From Bilifractor porci (GTDB taxonomy: Bacteria > Bacillota > Clostridia > Lachnospirales > Lachnospiraceae): DNA of 64,000 nt. The notes under the pieces were generated by a model. It saw nothing but the letters and a program-made list of their open reading frames with translations, had not been told where the DNA came from and made no database searches. Positions 1 through 7,381 of this stretch are shown here, piece by piece; position 1 is the stretch's first letter, and each line of letters opens with the position of its first letter. A program made the position numbers and the translations under genes. The stretch is taken from positions 1-64,000 of the forward strand of contig NZ_VUMV01000009.1 in NCBI RefSeq assembly GCF_009696005.1, read 5' to 3'.

Positions 1-88
1 CCTTGAAGACGACGAGGTAGATAGGGCAGAGGTGGAAGTGCAGCAATGCATGGAGCTGACTGTTACTAATCGGTCGAGGGCTAGATCA
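1..88 (+). rRNA. 23S ribosomal RNA, 3' end (partial)
   Basis: The first bases match the conserved 3' terminus of bacterial 23S rRNA: the stretch GACGAGGTAGATAGG, then TGGAGCTGACTGTTACTAAT and GGTCGAGGGC, which is how clostridial 23S molecules end. The gene enters from the left edge of the window and only its last part is visible. The exact 3' end (about 88) is estimated from the usual end of the helix and is uncertain by several bases. No 5S-like sequence lies between this end and the tRNA downstream. Confidence 0.9.
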
Positions 89-188
89 GGGAAGCGCGGA
101 AGCGGAGCAGAAGAAGCGAGGCGGAGGTGTGGAGCGGTTCATGGAATTGCGGGACGTTTGGAAAGAGTATATGCAGTTTTGAAGGTAC

Positions 189-219
189 GAAAAAAATGGC
201 GGAGACGTCATTTTTTTTT
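189..219 (+). terminator. Terminator-like hairpin behind the 23S rRNA
   Basis: ATGGCG (196-201) pairs with CGTCAT (206-211) around a GAGA tetraloop, with an A-run on the left and eight T on the right. This is an intrinsic-terminator shape. The tRNA gene starts only 15 bases after the T-run, leaving no room for its own promoter, so either the hairpin terminates inefficiently or it is a processing hairpin of the rRNA-tRNA transcript. Confidence 0.7.
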
Positions 220-234
220 ATAAACTTCATGACT

Positions 235-305
235 AGGGGATTGGTCAAATGGTATGATAGGGGTCTCCAAAACCTTTGGTGGGAGTTCGATTCTCTCATC
301 CCCTG
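235..305 (+). tRNA. tRNA-Trp (anticodon CCA)
   Basis: A 71-base cloverleaf: acceptor stem AGGGGAT pairs with ATCCCCT, discriminator G, anticodon loop CTCCAAA giving CCA, and a T-arm with GGGAGTTCGATTCTCTC. The G73 discriminator is what bacterial TrpRS expects. CCA is not encoded (the sequence continues TATTT). The anticodon stem contains two G-U pairs. It is probably co-transcribed with the upstream rRNA operon. Confidence 0.95.
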
Positions 306-318
306 TATTTTTATGAGA

Positions 319-374
319 GAAAAAGAGAAGTCTGAAATTATCTGGTTTTCCAGAATTTCAGACTTCTCTTTTTC
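319..374. terminator. Strong bidirectional terminator
   Basis: A 21-base perfect inverted repeat: the arm at 319-339 (GAAAAAGAGAAGTCTGAAAT...) pairs with 354-374, leaving a 14-base loop. The A-run on one side and T-run on the other let it act in both directions. It ends the rRNA-tRNA unit; the GntR gene also converges on it. Confidence 0.9.
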
Positions 375-438
375 GAAAGTCCGCAGATAACAAATTAAAT
401 TTATATTCCTTCAAAACAAATATCAATTAAATAAAACA

Positions 439-1461
439 TCACTGCTTTTCAATCAACTGACCGGCAATTGGATACACAGAAGCCTTCCACGTATCACCTT
501 CGTGGATTTGAGAGTCAAGGCATTTAAAGATCTGGCTAACCATTTCATTGAGATTTTGCCTGTATACAAAAGTATGTAATTTACCGATAGAAGGAATATC
601 ATCTATACCTGCAAGTATATTGTCGCTTTTTTTCATCTGATCAAGTGCATAAGCGGCTGCGATTCCGCACTCGCGATTTCCATAAAAAATAATTTCTCCA
701 GGTTCTCCGATTTTATTAAATAATTCTCGTGCCAGAATATCACTCGATTTATTTCTGTCCACCCAGGAAAGCCGCACGACGTTTCCTGCTGGAAAAGATT
801 CTCGAAAAGCGTTTTCCCTGCTTCGACAACTGTACAAGGCTTCGGTATCCCATCCAATATAGGTGATTTTTTTATATGTATGTTTTCTGGCAACATCAGT
901 AAGAAGTGTTTTAACAGCAAGATTGTTGTTCAGTGTAACACAGTCTGCGTAGGGCAGACCCAGATCGGAATCAAAAAAAACGAGATTCATACCCATCGCA
1001 CGAAGGCGTTTTATTTTACTGTGGTCTACAGAACAATCGTCCGGCCAGACGACTGCATTTCGCAGACCTTTACGATAAAGACGATACAGGCTGTTGGCCA
1101 GATCTTCTTTTTGGGGCTTTTCCACATACAAAATCATGGATTCTTCTTTTTGCCCATATTCCTGGAATTTACGGATAAAACTTGAAAAAAATGAATTCTG
1201 AGCGGGAGCTATCAGTACAACCATATCCCTCTCGAATGCATTCCCGTGGTTTGGCATTTGTACAACGTTACCGCTTCCGGCGTCCTTGCGGATTAGACCG
1301 TCTTCACTGAGAATGTCCAAAGCTTTTCGAAGGGTTACCCTGCTGACACCCAGCTGCTCGGAAAGGTTCCTTTCAGCAGGAATTCGTTTTCCTTCCGGGA
1401 ATGCACCGTTATAGATGAGGTCACAGATTTTTTCTCTTACGTTTTCATATAAATTATCCAT
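439..1461 (-). CDS. GntR-type regulator with LacI-like sensor domain
   Basis: Transcription factor of about 340 residues. An N-terminal winged helix-turn-helix of the GntR family (residues about 2-65, with AERNLSEQLGVSRVTLRKAL) is followed by a periplasmic-binding-protein-like effector domain (about 75-340), the AraR-like arrangement used for sugar-responsive repressors. The open frame extends to an ATG at 1530, but the family normally starts at MDNLYE (1461), which I prefer; neither start has a strong ribosome site. It lies directly behind the xylB-like kinase on the same strand. I infer that it binds the twin 25-bp palindromes in the divergent promoter region at 3083-3276 and senses the substrate or product of the pathway; binding is not shown by the sequence. 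Confidence 0.85.
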   Translation of the reverse strand: MDNLYENVREKICDLIYNGAFPEGKRIPAERNLSEQLGVSRVTLRKALDILSEDGLIRKDAGSGNVVQMPNHGNAFERDMVVLIAPAQNSFFSSFIRKFQEYGQKEESMILYVEKPQKEDLANSLYRLYRKGLRNAVVWPDDCSVDHSKIKRLRAMGMNLVFFDSDLGLPYADCVTLNNNLAVKTLLTDVARKHTYKKITYIGWDTEALYSCRSRENAFRESFPAGNVVRLSWVDRNKSSDILARELFNKIGEPGEIIFYGNRECGIAAAYALDQMKKSDNILAGIDDIPSIGKLHTFVYRQNLNEMVSQIFKCLDSQIHEGDTWKASVYPIAGQLIEKQ

Positions 1462-1553
1462 AAGGGCTCTACCAGTATTTTTTACTTTATTTTTTGTATC
1501 CTTCAGAAAAAGGAGTTGAAAGCTGTCCATGCCATCAAACCTGATAGATGGAA

Positions 1554-3053
1554 TCAGAGAATGTTTGCGTTTTGGTGCATAAGATCACGATTTATCGGAT
1601 ACAGGCTGCGAAATATCTGAAAACGTTCGTCATACAGTTTCATTCTTTCAGGATCCGGCTTAGTTACTTCCTCGCTGAAATGTACGATATGTGCGCAAGC
1701 CTCTTTATAATCTTTAAAAGCACCGCAGCCGACCGCCGCAATAATTGCTGCGCCGATACAGCCCTGCTCATTGATTTTATTCGTGAATACTTCACAGCCA
1801 AACATATCCGCTTCCAGCTGCCGGAACAAAGATCCTCTGGCACCGCCACCTGAAGCAAGGATGCGATTGCAGGATATACCCATGTCTTTCAGGATTTCCA
1901 ATGAATTTTTCTGGTTAAAAATGATTCCTTCCATGGTAGCCCGGATAAGATCTGCCTTCGTATGCTTCAGGTTTAGGCCAAAGTAGATGCCTCTTGCATC
2001 GGGGTCATTCCATGGTGTCCGTTCTCCGCTGAGATACGGCAAAAATAGAAGGCCATCGCTCCCAGGATGGGCACTTTCTCCCAGTTTATTCATCTGATCG
2101 TAATTGTCCATACCCAGTATGTTGTTTTTCAGCCATTTTAATGAGACACCTCCGCTCAGGTTTGCCCCCATGATGAGCCATGTCCCTCTTTGTGAATAAC
2201 AGAAAGTGTTGGTGCGGAATTTGGGATCATAGAAAGCATGGTCGGAAATGGTGACTAACTGACTGGCAGTTCCGATATTGGAGATCAGTGTCCCCGAGCT
2301 TACCAGACCGTTTCCGATTGCCTGAACAATGGTATCGCCACCGCCAAAAGTGACTTTTGTGCCGACCGGAAGGCCTGTTTCGGCAGCGCATGCTGTTGTA
2401 ATTTTTCCTGCAATTTCTGAAGATTCATGAACAGATACGAAAATTTCCCTTTTTAAACCGAGACGGTCAATTAAATTCCATGCCCAGTCCATTTTGGCGT
2501 TATCAAAAATAAGAGTACTCGAAGCGTCCGACAGGTCTGTCCCGAGTTCTCCGGTCATTCTATAGCGTATGTAATCTTTGGGAAGAAGAACTTTGTCTAT
2601 TTTTTCAAAATTCTGTGGCTCATTCATTCGCATCCAGATCAGGGAGCTGACCAGAAAACCGGTGCTGATAGAATTCAAAGTAATGTTCCGGTACTCGTCT
2701 GCGGGAATGATATGATAGATTGTGTGAATAGCATCTGTAGAACGCTGGTCAGCCCATATAATTGCATTGCGGATCAGCTTTCCATTTTTATCCAGGGGAA
2801 CAAGTCCGTGCATCTGTCCTGAATAACTAATACCGTCCAGATTTTTTATCTGATCCGTACATTCGGATGAAAGTTTCTGAAGGGTTTCCTGTACAGCTTT
2901 CCAAAGTACGTGCATGTCCTGTTCTGCCCATGTCTGTTCGGGCTTGATAATATCATACTCTTTTTGGGCACTTCCGATCATTTTGCCATCTTCGTCCATC
3001 AGAAGAGATTTTACGCTCGAAGTTCCCAGATCGATTCCAAGATAAGTTCTCAT
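1554..3053 (-). CDS. xylB: FGGY-family carbohydrate kinase, xylulokinase-like
   Basis: A 499-residue FGGY kinase that transfers phosphate from ATP to a sugar or polyol. The N-terminal actin-like fold begins with YLGIDLGTSSVKSLLMDEDG and contains YSGQMHGLV, typical of xylulokinases; the second half carries the GGGARGSLFRQLEADMFG nucleotide-site motif. Length is normal for XylB. The gene is transcribed away from a glycyl radical enzyme pair and is followed 92 bases later by a GntR regulator. No xylose isomerase or transporter is adjacent, so the true substrate may instead be a product of the glycyl radical enzyme. The family call is firm; the substrate is inferred from similarity only. Confidence 0.88.
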   Translation of the reverse strand: MRTYLGIDLGTSSVKSLLMDEDGKMIGSAQKEYDIIKPEQTWAEQDMHVLWKAVQETLQKLSSECTDQIKNLDGISYSGQMHGLVPLDKNGKLIRNAIIWADQRSTDAIHTIYHIIPADEYRNITLNSISTGFLVSSLIWMRMNEPQNFEKIDKVLLPKDYIRYRMTGELGTDLSDASSTLIFDNAKMDWAWNLIDRLGLKREIFVSVHESSEIAGKITTACAAETGLPVGTKVTFGGGDTIVQAIGNGLVSSGTLISNIGTASQLVTISDHAFYDPKFRTNTFCYSQRGTWLIMGANLSGGVSLKWLKNNILGMDNYDQMNKLGESAHPGSDGLLFLPYLSGERTPWNDPDARGIYFGLNLKHTKADLIRATMEGIIFNQKNSLEILKDMGISCNRILASGGGARGSLFRQLEADMFGCEVFTNKINEQGCIGAAIIAAVGCGAFKDYKEACAHIVHFSEEVTKPDPERMKLYDERFQIFRSLYPINRDLMHQNANIL

Positions 3054-3082
3054 ATTTTACCTCTTTTTGATTTTTTATCTTG

Positions 3083-3117
3083 ATTGGCATTATATAGGGA
3101 TACCAATTTGATTGCAA
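3083..3117 (-). promoter_or_regulatory. xylB promoter overlapped by operator 1
   Basis: Read on the minus strand, -35 TTGCAA (3112-3117) and -10 TATAAT (3089-3094) are separated by 17 bases. The -10 sits inside a 25-bp imperfect palindrome, ATTGGCAT-N9-ATACCAAT (3083-3107). The same arrangement is mirrored at 3242-3276 for the divergent gene. Occupation of the operator would block RNA polymerase. Confidence 0.8.
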
Positions 3118-3241
3118 GAAGAAATACTTAGAAAATATGAACAAATATGCAGGCTGTTTATATGTAGATTTTTTCCTGCTATATCAGCAAAATGTAAAAA
3201 ACAGTTATTTGTTTTTCAGTAATAATTTTCATAAAAATCTC

Positions 3242-3276
3242 TTGCGCCTAAATTGGTATTACTATATAATGCCAAT
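3242..3276 (+). promoter_or_regulatory. Glycyl radical operon promoter overlapped by operator 2
   Basis: -35 TTGCGC (3242-3247) and -10 TATAAT (3265-3270) are 17 bases apart. The -10 lies inside ATTGGTAT-N9-ATGCCAAT (3252-3276), which is a near-identical inverted copy of the palindrome at 3083-3107. The two sites are 169 bp apart centre to centre, so looping by one regulator is possible. Confidence 0.8.
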
Positions 3277-3330
3277 TGAAACAAGACAGGTATACCTCAG
3301 AAATATTGATCGAAAAGAGGAATATTGTCC

Positions 3331-4209
3331 ATGAAGATTTTTCAGAAGGGCTTTAATTATTCTCAGGATGGACAGGGAAATCGGTTGGTCATACATATGC
3401 AGGGCTGTAACATGCGGTGTCCATGGTGCGCAAACCCGGAAGGGCTTTTGGCAGAAGGAGTTTTGATGACAGATCCGCAGTGGCTGGTACCCTCATTATG
3501 CGAACATGGTGCTGTATCGGAACAAGACGGCGGTTGTTTTTTAGATCGTCTGGTATGTTCCGGCTGCCCGGATCATGGGTGTATCTCAAAACATCGCAGC
3601 AAGGGAATCTATTATTCCTGTCAGGAAATGTCTGTTAAAGAACTCTTAGAATATATCGAGTCCAACAGCATGATGTTTTACGACGGGGGCGGAGTTACTT
3701 TTACTGGCGGCGAATGTACAATGCAGTTTGCGGAATTAATGGATACGCTGAAACAGCTGAAGAGAAAGAAAATTCATACAGCGATCGAATCAAACGCATC
3801 TCATGCCAGGCTTCCGGAGCTCTTTCCCTATGTGGATCAGCTGATTCTGGACTGTAAGCTTATTAATGGGGAGAAACATTGTTGCGTTACAGGAATTGGT
3901 AATGCGCAGATCCTGACTAATATTAGAAAAGCGGCTGCAGAACATCCGAACGTGCATATCAGAATTCCACTTATAGGTGGATTTAACAACAGCCCGGAAG
4001 ATATAAAGGATTTTCTTGACTTTTTTAGTGAGATCGGAAATAAGAATATATCTTTTGAAGTCCTTAAATATCACGAGTATGGGAAAAAGAAATGGGAGGA
4101 ATGCGGCTGGAACTACAGGATGGATCAAAAGGCGCGGGTGACAGCAGATGAAGTGCAGGCATTTCAGGAACAAATTGAGGCAAAAGGACTTCGATACGAA
4201 AAAACCTAA
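3331..4209 (+). CDS. Glycyl radical enzyme activating protein (radical SAM)
   Basis: A radical SAM enzyme of about 292 residues that would cleave S-adenosylmethionine and place the glycyl radical on the partner enzyme encoded just downstream. The cluster motif CNMRCPWC (Cys26, 30, 33) is the PFL-activase type CxxxCxxC. An inserted stretch with CSGCPDHGC (about 76-84) plus Cys57, 69 and 97 could hold one auxiliary iron-sulfur cluster, as in other non-PFL activases. GGGVTFTGGE is the SAM-binding glycine motif. I chose ATG 3331, preceded by AAAAGAGG, over an in-frame TTG six bases upstream. It is the first gene of the plus-strand unit and is followed after 99 bases by its presumed substrate. Confidence 0.92.
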   Translation: MKIFQKGFNYSQDGQGNRLVIHMQGCNMRCPWCANPEGLLAEGVLMTDPQWLVPSLCEHGAVSEQDGGCFLDRLVCSGCPDHGCISKHRSKGIYYSCQEMSVKELLEYIESNSMMFYDGGGVTFTGGECTMQFAELMDTLKQLKRKKIHTAIESNASHARLPELFPYVDQLILDCKLINGEKHCCVTGIGNAQILTNIRKAAAEHPNVHIRIPLIGGFNNSPEDIKDFLDFFSEIGNKNISFEVLKYHEYGKKKWEECGWNYRMDQKARVTADEVQAFQEQIEAKGLRYEKT

Positions 4210-4308
4210 TCAGGATGAGCCGTCGGCAGATCTGTTTGCCATGCAGGGAGCAAGAAGTGTATTAGAAGTTTTATATGAAGATTACAATTGTAGTCGAAAG
4301 GAGAGCAT

Positions 4309-6702
4309 ATGGAAATAGAAAAGATTGTAAACGCCGATCAGATTACAGATCTGGCCAAGAAAAGATTTCAGGAAGAACGCGGGATCAATCATTTGGAAGG
4401 ATGGTTTCTGGCCAAAGAGATTCAGCGCAGTTGTGACAGCTTATTCGCAAACGAGCCGGACTGCATCCGTATCGCGAAGACACAGGTGAAGGTGGCAGAA
4501 CAGCTGCCACTTTGGATCAGCGATTATTGTCTGTTTGCCGGTACGCAGGACGATGCATTTGCCAGATCTTACGCACTGATTAATCCGGCTTTTAAAGTGG
4601 ATTCTTTTAAGGGATACTGCGATCCGGTTGCTGTTTTCGGTGACATCGATCCGATTGGGGACATCACGCAGGAAAGAATCAATGATCTGAGGGAATATAA
4701 TAATCACACGAAATTTGCCGATACGCTTCGTCACGCATACGATATGGGTGATGGATTGATGGATGAAGCGATCTTTTTTGTGGAACAGGTAAGCGGACAT
4801 CTGATCCCGGATGTTCGTCCGATGCTGAAACATGGTATCAGCGGTATCAGAAAGCAGATTCGCGCAAACAAAGAAAAAGAGACGGATGATTCTAAAAAAA
4901 TATATTTCGAAGCAATGGATATTTCGCTTGAAGCTTGTCTGACTCTGGCCAGAAGATATCGTTTGCTGGCAGAAGAAAAGGTAGGGAATGCAGGGACAGA
5001 GGCGGATCGTGCCCGGTTCAAGCTGATGGCCGACACCCTCGCGAAAGTCCCTGAAAACGGAGCAGAAAATTTGTTTGAGGCAATTCAGTCTTTCATACTT
5101 ATCTGGCAGACAATGTGTCTGGAACAGACACCGAATCCTTATGCCTTTTCCGTCGGCAATGCAGATCGGATTTTTGAACCATATCGTCAGGCAGAGGGTA
5201 CAGACAGAGAAATGACGGCAGCGCTTTTTAAACATCTGCTGGTGTTTTTCAACGTGGCGGATCGCAGCTGGGCTATCTCACAGAACCTTTTGATCAGTGG
5301 GAAGTCTGTGAACGGTGAGGATCTGACGAATATGTCTTCTTACGCGCTGATGGATGCCTATTACGATATGAATCTTCCGCAGCCAATCTTATCAGCAAAG
5401 CTCCATAAAAATACGCCGGAAGAGCTTTATAGAGAGATGGGCAAATTTTTCTTTACACCAGGCTGTCTTACACCTTCACTCTTTAATGATGATTCCGTTC
5501 AGAAAATTGAGAGTGAACGCAACCACGTGAAAAAGGAAGACCTGGAGGATATTGCAGTTGCCGGATGTCAGGAGCCATTGATCATGGGAAAGGACAATGG
5601 AAATACAACAAACAGCTGGCTCAATTTGGGGAAAATATTGGAACTGTCCGTTAACGGAGGAGTTTCTGAGTTAACCGGCAGAAGATTCGGGCCTTCTGAT
5701 GAGGAAAACGGATACCACAGCAAGCTTGAGGTCCTGAAGGATATTCGTAATCTTTTTTATAAGAATGTACAGAAATACACAGACCGTATGGTTGCCTGCG
5801 CCAATGCCGCTTCCGAGGCGATAGGACTTCTGCAGGTTCCGTTTCTCTCAACAATGATGGGCGGAGTGGAAAGTGGAATTGACTGCCGTGATACAAAGCG
5901 CCAGGGCACCAGGTATAATGGAAGCGGATGCCTGATTCACGGATTGTCAGTTGTAGCAGATTCCTTTGTGGCCATTGATATGCTTGTCAGAGAAAGACCG
6001 CAGGATGCAGACAGGATGGTAGAAGCACTTCGCACTAATTTTGAGAATGACGAGGAGATGCACCAGTATCTGCTGACTGCGCCGAAATTTGGAAACAATA
6101 TTCCGTTGGTAGACAATGAGGCGGCCGAGATTGCAAAACGTGTCAGTGATATTGTAGATAGCGAGAAAAATTACCTTGGAAATCCGTTCCGTGCGGATTG
6201 GTCGTCACCGTCTACGCATCTGCTCTACGGATACTGGGTCGGTGCAACACCGGATGGCAGAAAAGCAAGAGAAGAACTGAATTATGGTGTGGATCCGCTC
6301 TTTGGGGATGCAACACAGGGACTGGGTTTCCGGATGCTGTCAAATATGAAGATCCCGTTTGAAACATTCAACGGTGGATATGCTTCCCATCTGGGCATTA
6401 ATCCTAACTACTTTAAAGAACCGACGTATGAAGGAAAGGGGAAAGAGTTTCGGGATAAGATTATCAATCCGCTCTTTTACAATCCGAAAAATGACAAACT
6501 TTCGCCGTTTTACCTTTATGTAAATGTGACAACGCCGGAGATGTTGAGAAAAGTTCTTGCAAATCCGAAAAAATATGCGCCCAGTGGTGTTTACATCATG
6601 CGAATTCATGGGACATTTGTGAATTTCCTTGATCTTTCTCCGGATATCCAGGAAGATATTATCGCCAGACTGGATCCGGATTCAACAAGCATGGCCAGTT
6701 AA
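4309..6702 (+). CDS. Glycyl radical enzyme of unassigned substrate
   Basis: A 797-residue member of the pyruvate formate-lyase / diol dehydratase superfamily. The thiyl-radical Cys is in AVAGCQEPLIMG (Cys420, with Glu422), and the glycyl radical is Gly768 in RIHGTFVNF near the C-terminus, followed by the usual helix. His164 (SGHLIPD) matches a conserved dehydratase position. Other pocket residues differ from glycerol dehydratase as I recall it: the NGHS segment reads NPYA (about 276-279) and the WHD motif after the Cys loop reads TTN (about 433-435). It therefore belongs to this superfamily but probably not to the known glycerol, propanediol or choline groups. The ribosome site AAAGGAG is 5 bases before the ATG. 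The partner kinase xylB and shared operators suggest a polyol or sugar substrate; that is inference. Confidence 0.9.
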   Translation: MEIEKIVNADQITDLAKKRFQEERGINHLEGWFLAKEIQRSCDSLFANEPDCIRIAKTQVKVAEQLPLWISDYCLFAGTQDDAFARSYALINPAFKVDSFKGYCDPVAVFGDIDPIGDITQERINDLREYNNHTKFADTLRHAYDMGDGLMDEAIFFVEQVSGHLIPDVRPMLKHGISGIRKQIRANKEKETDDSKKIYFEAMDISLEACLTLARRYRLLAEEKVGNAGTEADRARFKLMADTLAKVPENGAENLFEAIQSFILIWQTMCLEQTPNPYAFSVGNADRIFEPYRQAEGTDREMTAALFKHLLVFFNVADRSWAISQNLLISGKSVNGEDLTNMSSYALMDAYYDMNLPQPILSAKLHKNTPEELYREMGKFFFTPGCLTPSLFNDDSVQKIESERNHVKKEDLEDIAVAGCQEPLIMGKDNGNTTNSWLNLGKILELSVNGGVSELTGRRFGPSDEENGYHSKLEVLKDIRNLFYKNVQKYTDRMVACANAASEAIGLLQVPFLSTMMGGVESGIDCRDTKRQGTRYNGSGCLIHGLSVVADSFVAIDMLVRERPQDADRMVEALRTNFENDEEMHQYLLTAPKFGNNIPLVDNEAAEIAKRVSDIVDSEKNYLGNPFRADWSSPSTHLLYGYWVGATPDGRKAREELNYGVDPLFGDATQGLGFRMLSNMKIPFETFNGGYASHLGINPNYFKEPTYEGKGKEFRDKIINPLFYNPKNDKLSPFYLYVNVTTPEMLRKVLANPKKYAPSGVYIMRIHGTFVNFLDLSPDIQEDIIARLDPDSTSMAS

Positions 6703-6727
6703 GCAAGTCCAAATGAATATAAGTATT

Positions 6728-6762
6728 CCGCCTCGTTCCAGGATCAGCGAGGCGGTTTTTTT
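6728..6762 (+). terminator. Terminator of the glycyl radical operon
   Basis: CCGCCTCG (6728-6735) pairs perfectly with CGAGGCGG (6748-6755) and is followed by seven T. It lies 26 bases after the stop codon of the glycyl radical enzyme. Confidence 0.92.
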
Positions 6763-6830
6763 ATTCATTCTGCACTGTTTTCTATTGAAAAAATTATGCG
6801 TTCCGTAAAAAATGATTTATTTCCTGCTGA

Positions 6831-6863
6831 ATTGTTGACTAAAAAAGTCAATAATTATATATT
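6831..6863 (+). promoter_or_regulatory. Rrf2 promoter with palindromic operator on the -35
   Basis: -35 TTGACT (6835-6840) and -10 TATATT (6858-6863) have a 17-base spacer. The -35 is part of an inverted repeat ATTGTTGACT-AAAAA-AGTCAATAAT (6831-6855) with one mismatch between 10-base arms. The position suggests repression, most simply autoregulation by the Rrf2 protein encoded next. Confidence 0.75.
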
Positions 6864-6917
6864 GATACTATCAAAAGACCTTTGCGAAGATGTGCATATC
6901 AGAAGTGGCAGGGAACT

Positions 6918-7337
6918 ATGATTACAAATGAAACAGATTATGCAATCCGAATCATACGTGCGCTGGAAGACGGGCAGGTACATTCTGTGAAAGTGCTTTG
7001 TGAAGAGGAAAACATACCTCTGAAGTTTGCCTATAAAATTCTGGGAAAACTCAGGGATGCGGGAATTGTCTCAAGCACAAGCGGCGTACACGGCGGCAGC
7101 AGGCTGATTGGAGATCTGCGTCAGTTTACGCTGCTGGACCTGATGGGAATTTTGGAAAACAGGTCCGAGCTCAGAAAATGTCTCACACCGGGATACCGGT
7201 GTGACTGGAAGGATAAAAAAAACTGCTCCTGCCAGGTGCAGGAGGGACTTTTGAAAATTCAGAAAAAGATCGACAGGGAGCTGAGCCGCTATACCATCTA
7301 TGATCTTCTGCACGGTAATCCGGATCTCAAGGAATAG
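6918..7337 (+). CDS. Rrf2-family transcriptional regulator
   Basis: A 139-residue winged-helix regulator of the Rrf2/IscR/NsrR family. Residues about 1-65 form the DNA-binding domain (SVKVLCEEENIPLKFAYKIL, then GVHGGSRL in the wing). The C-terminal part carries Cys88, Cys95, Cys103 and Cys105, spaced loosely like the iron-sulfur ligands of IscR and NsrR, so an Fe-S cluster sensing O2, NO or cluster status is plausible but not proven. An upstream in-frame ATG exists at 6882, but 6918 has a ribosome site (GCAGGGA) and fits the family's MxxTxxxDYAIRI start. It heads the unit with the acyl-CoA dehydrogenase fusion (45 bases downstream) and the flavodiiron protein, which suggests redox control of those genes. 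Confidence 0.88.
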   Translation: MITNETDYAIRIIRALEDGQVHSVKVLCEEENIPLKFAYKILGKLRDAGIVSSTSGVHGGSRLIGDLRQFTLLDLMGILENRSELRKCLTPGYRCDWKDKKNCSCQVQEGLLKIQKKIDRELSRYTIYDLLHGNPDLKE

Positions 7338-7381
7338 CCACGAACGAAAAGTAAAAAGCTGATTGGAAAAGGAGGACTGCT

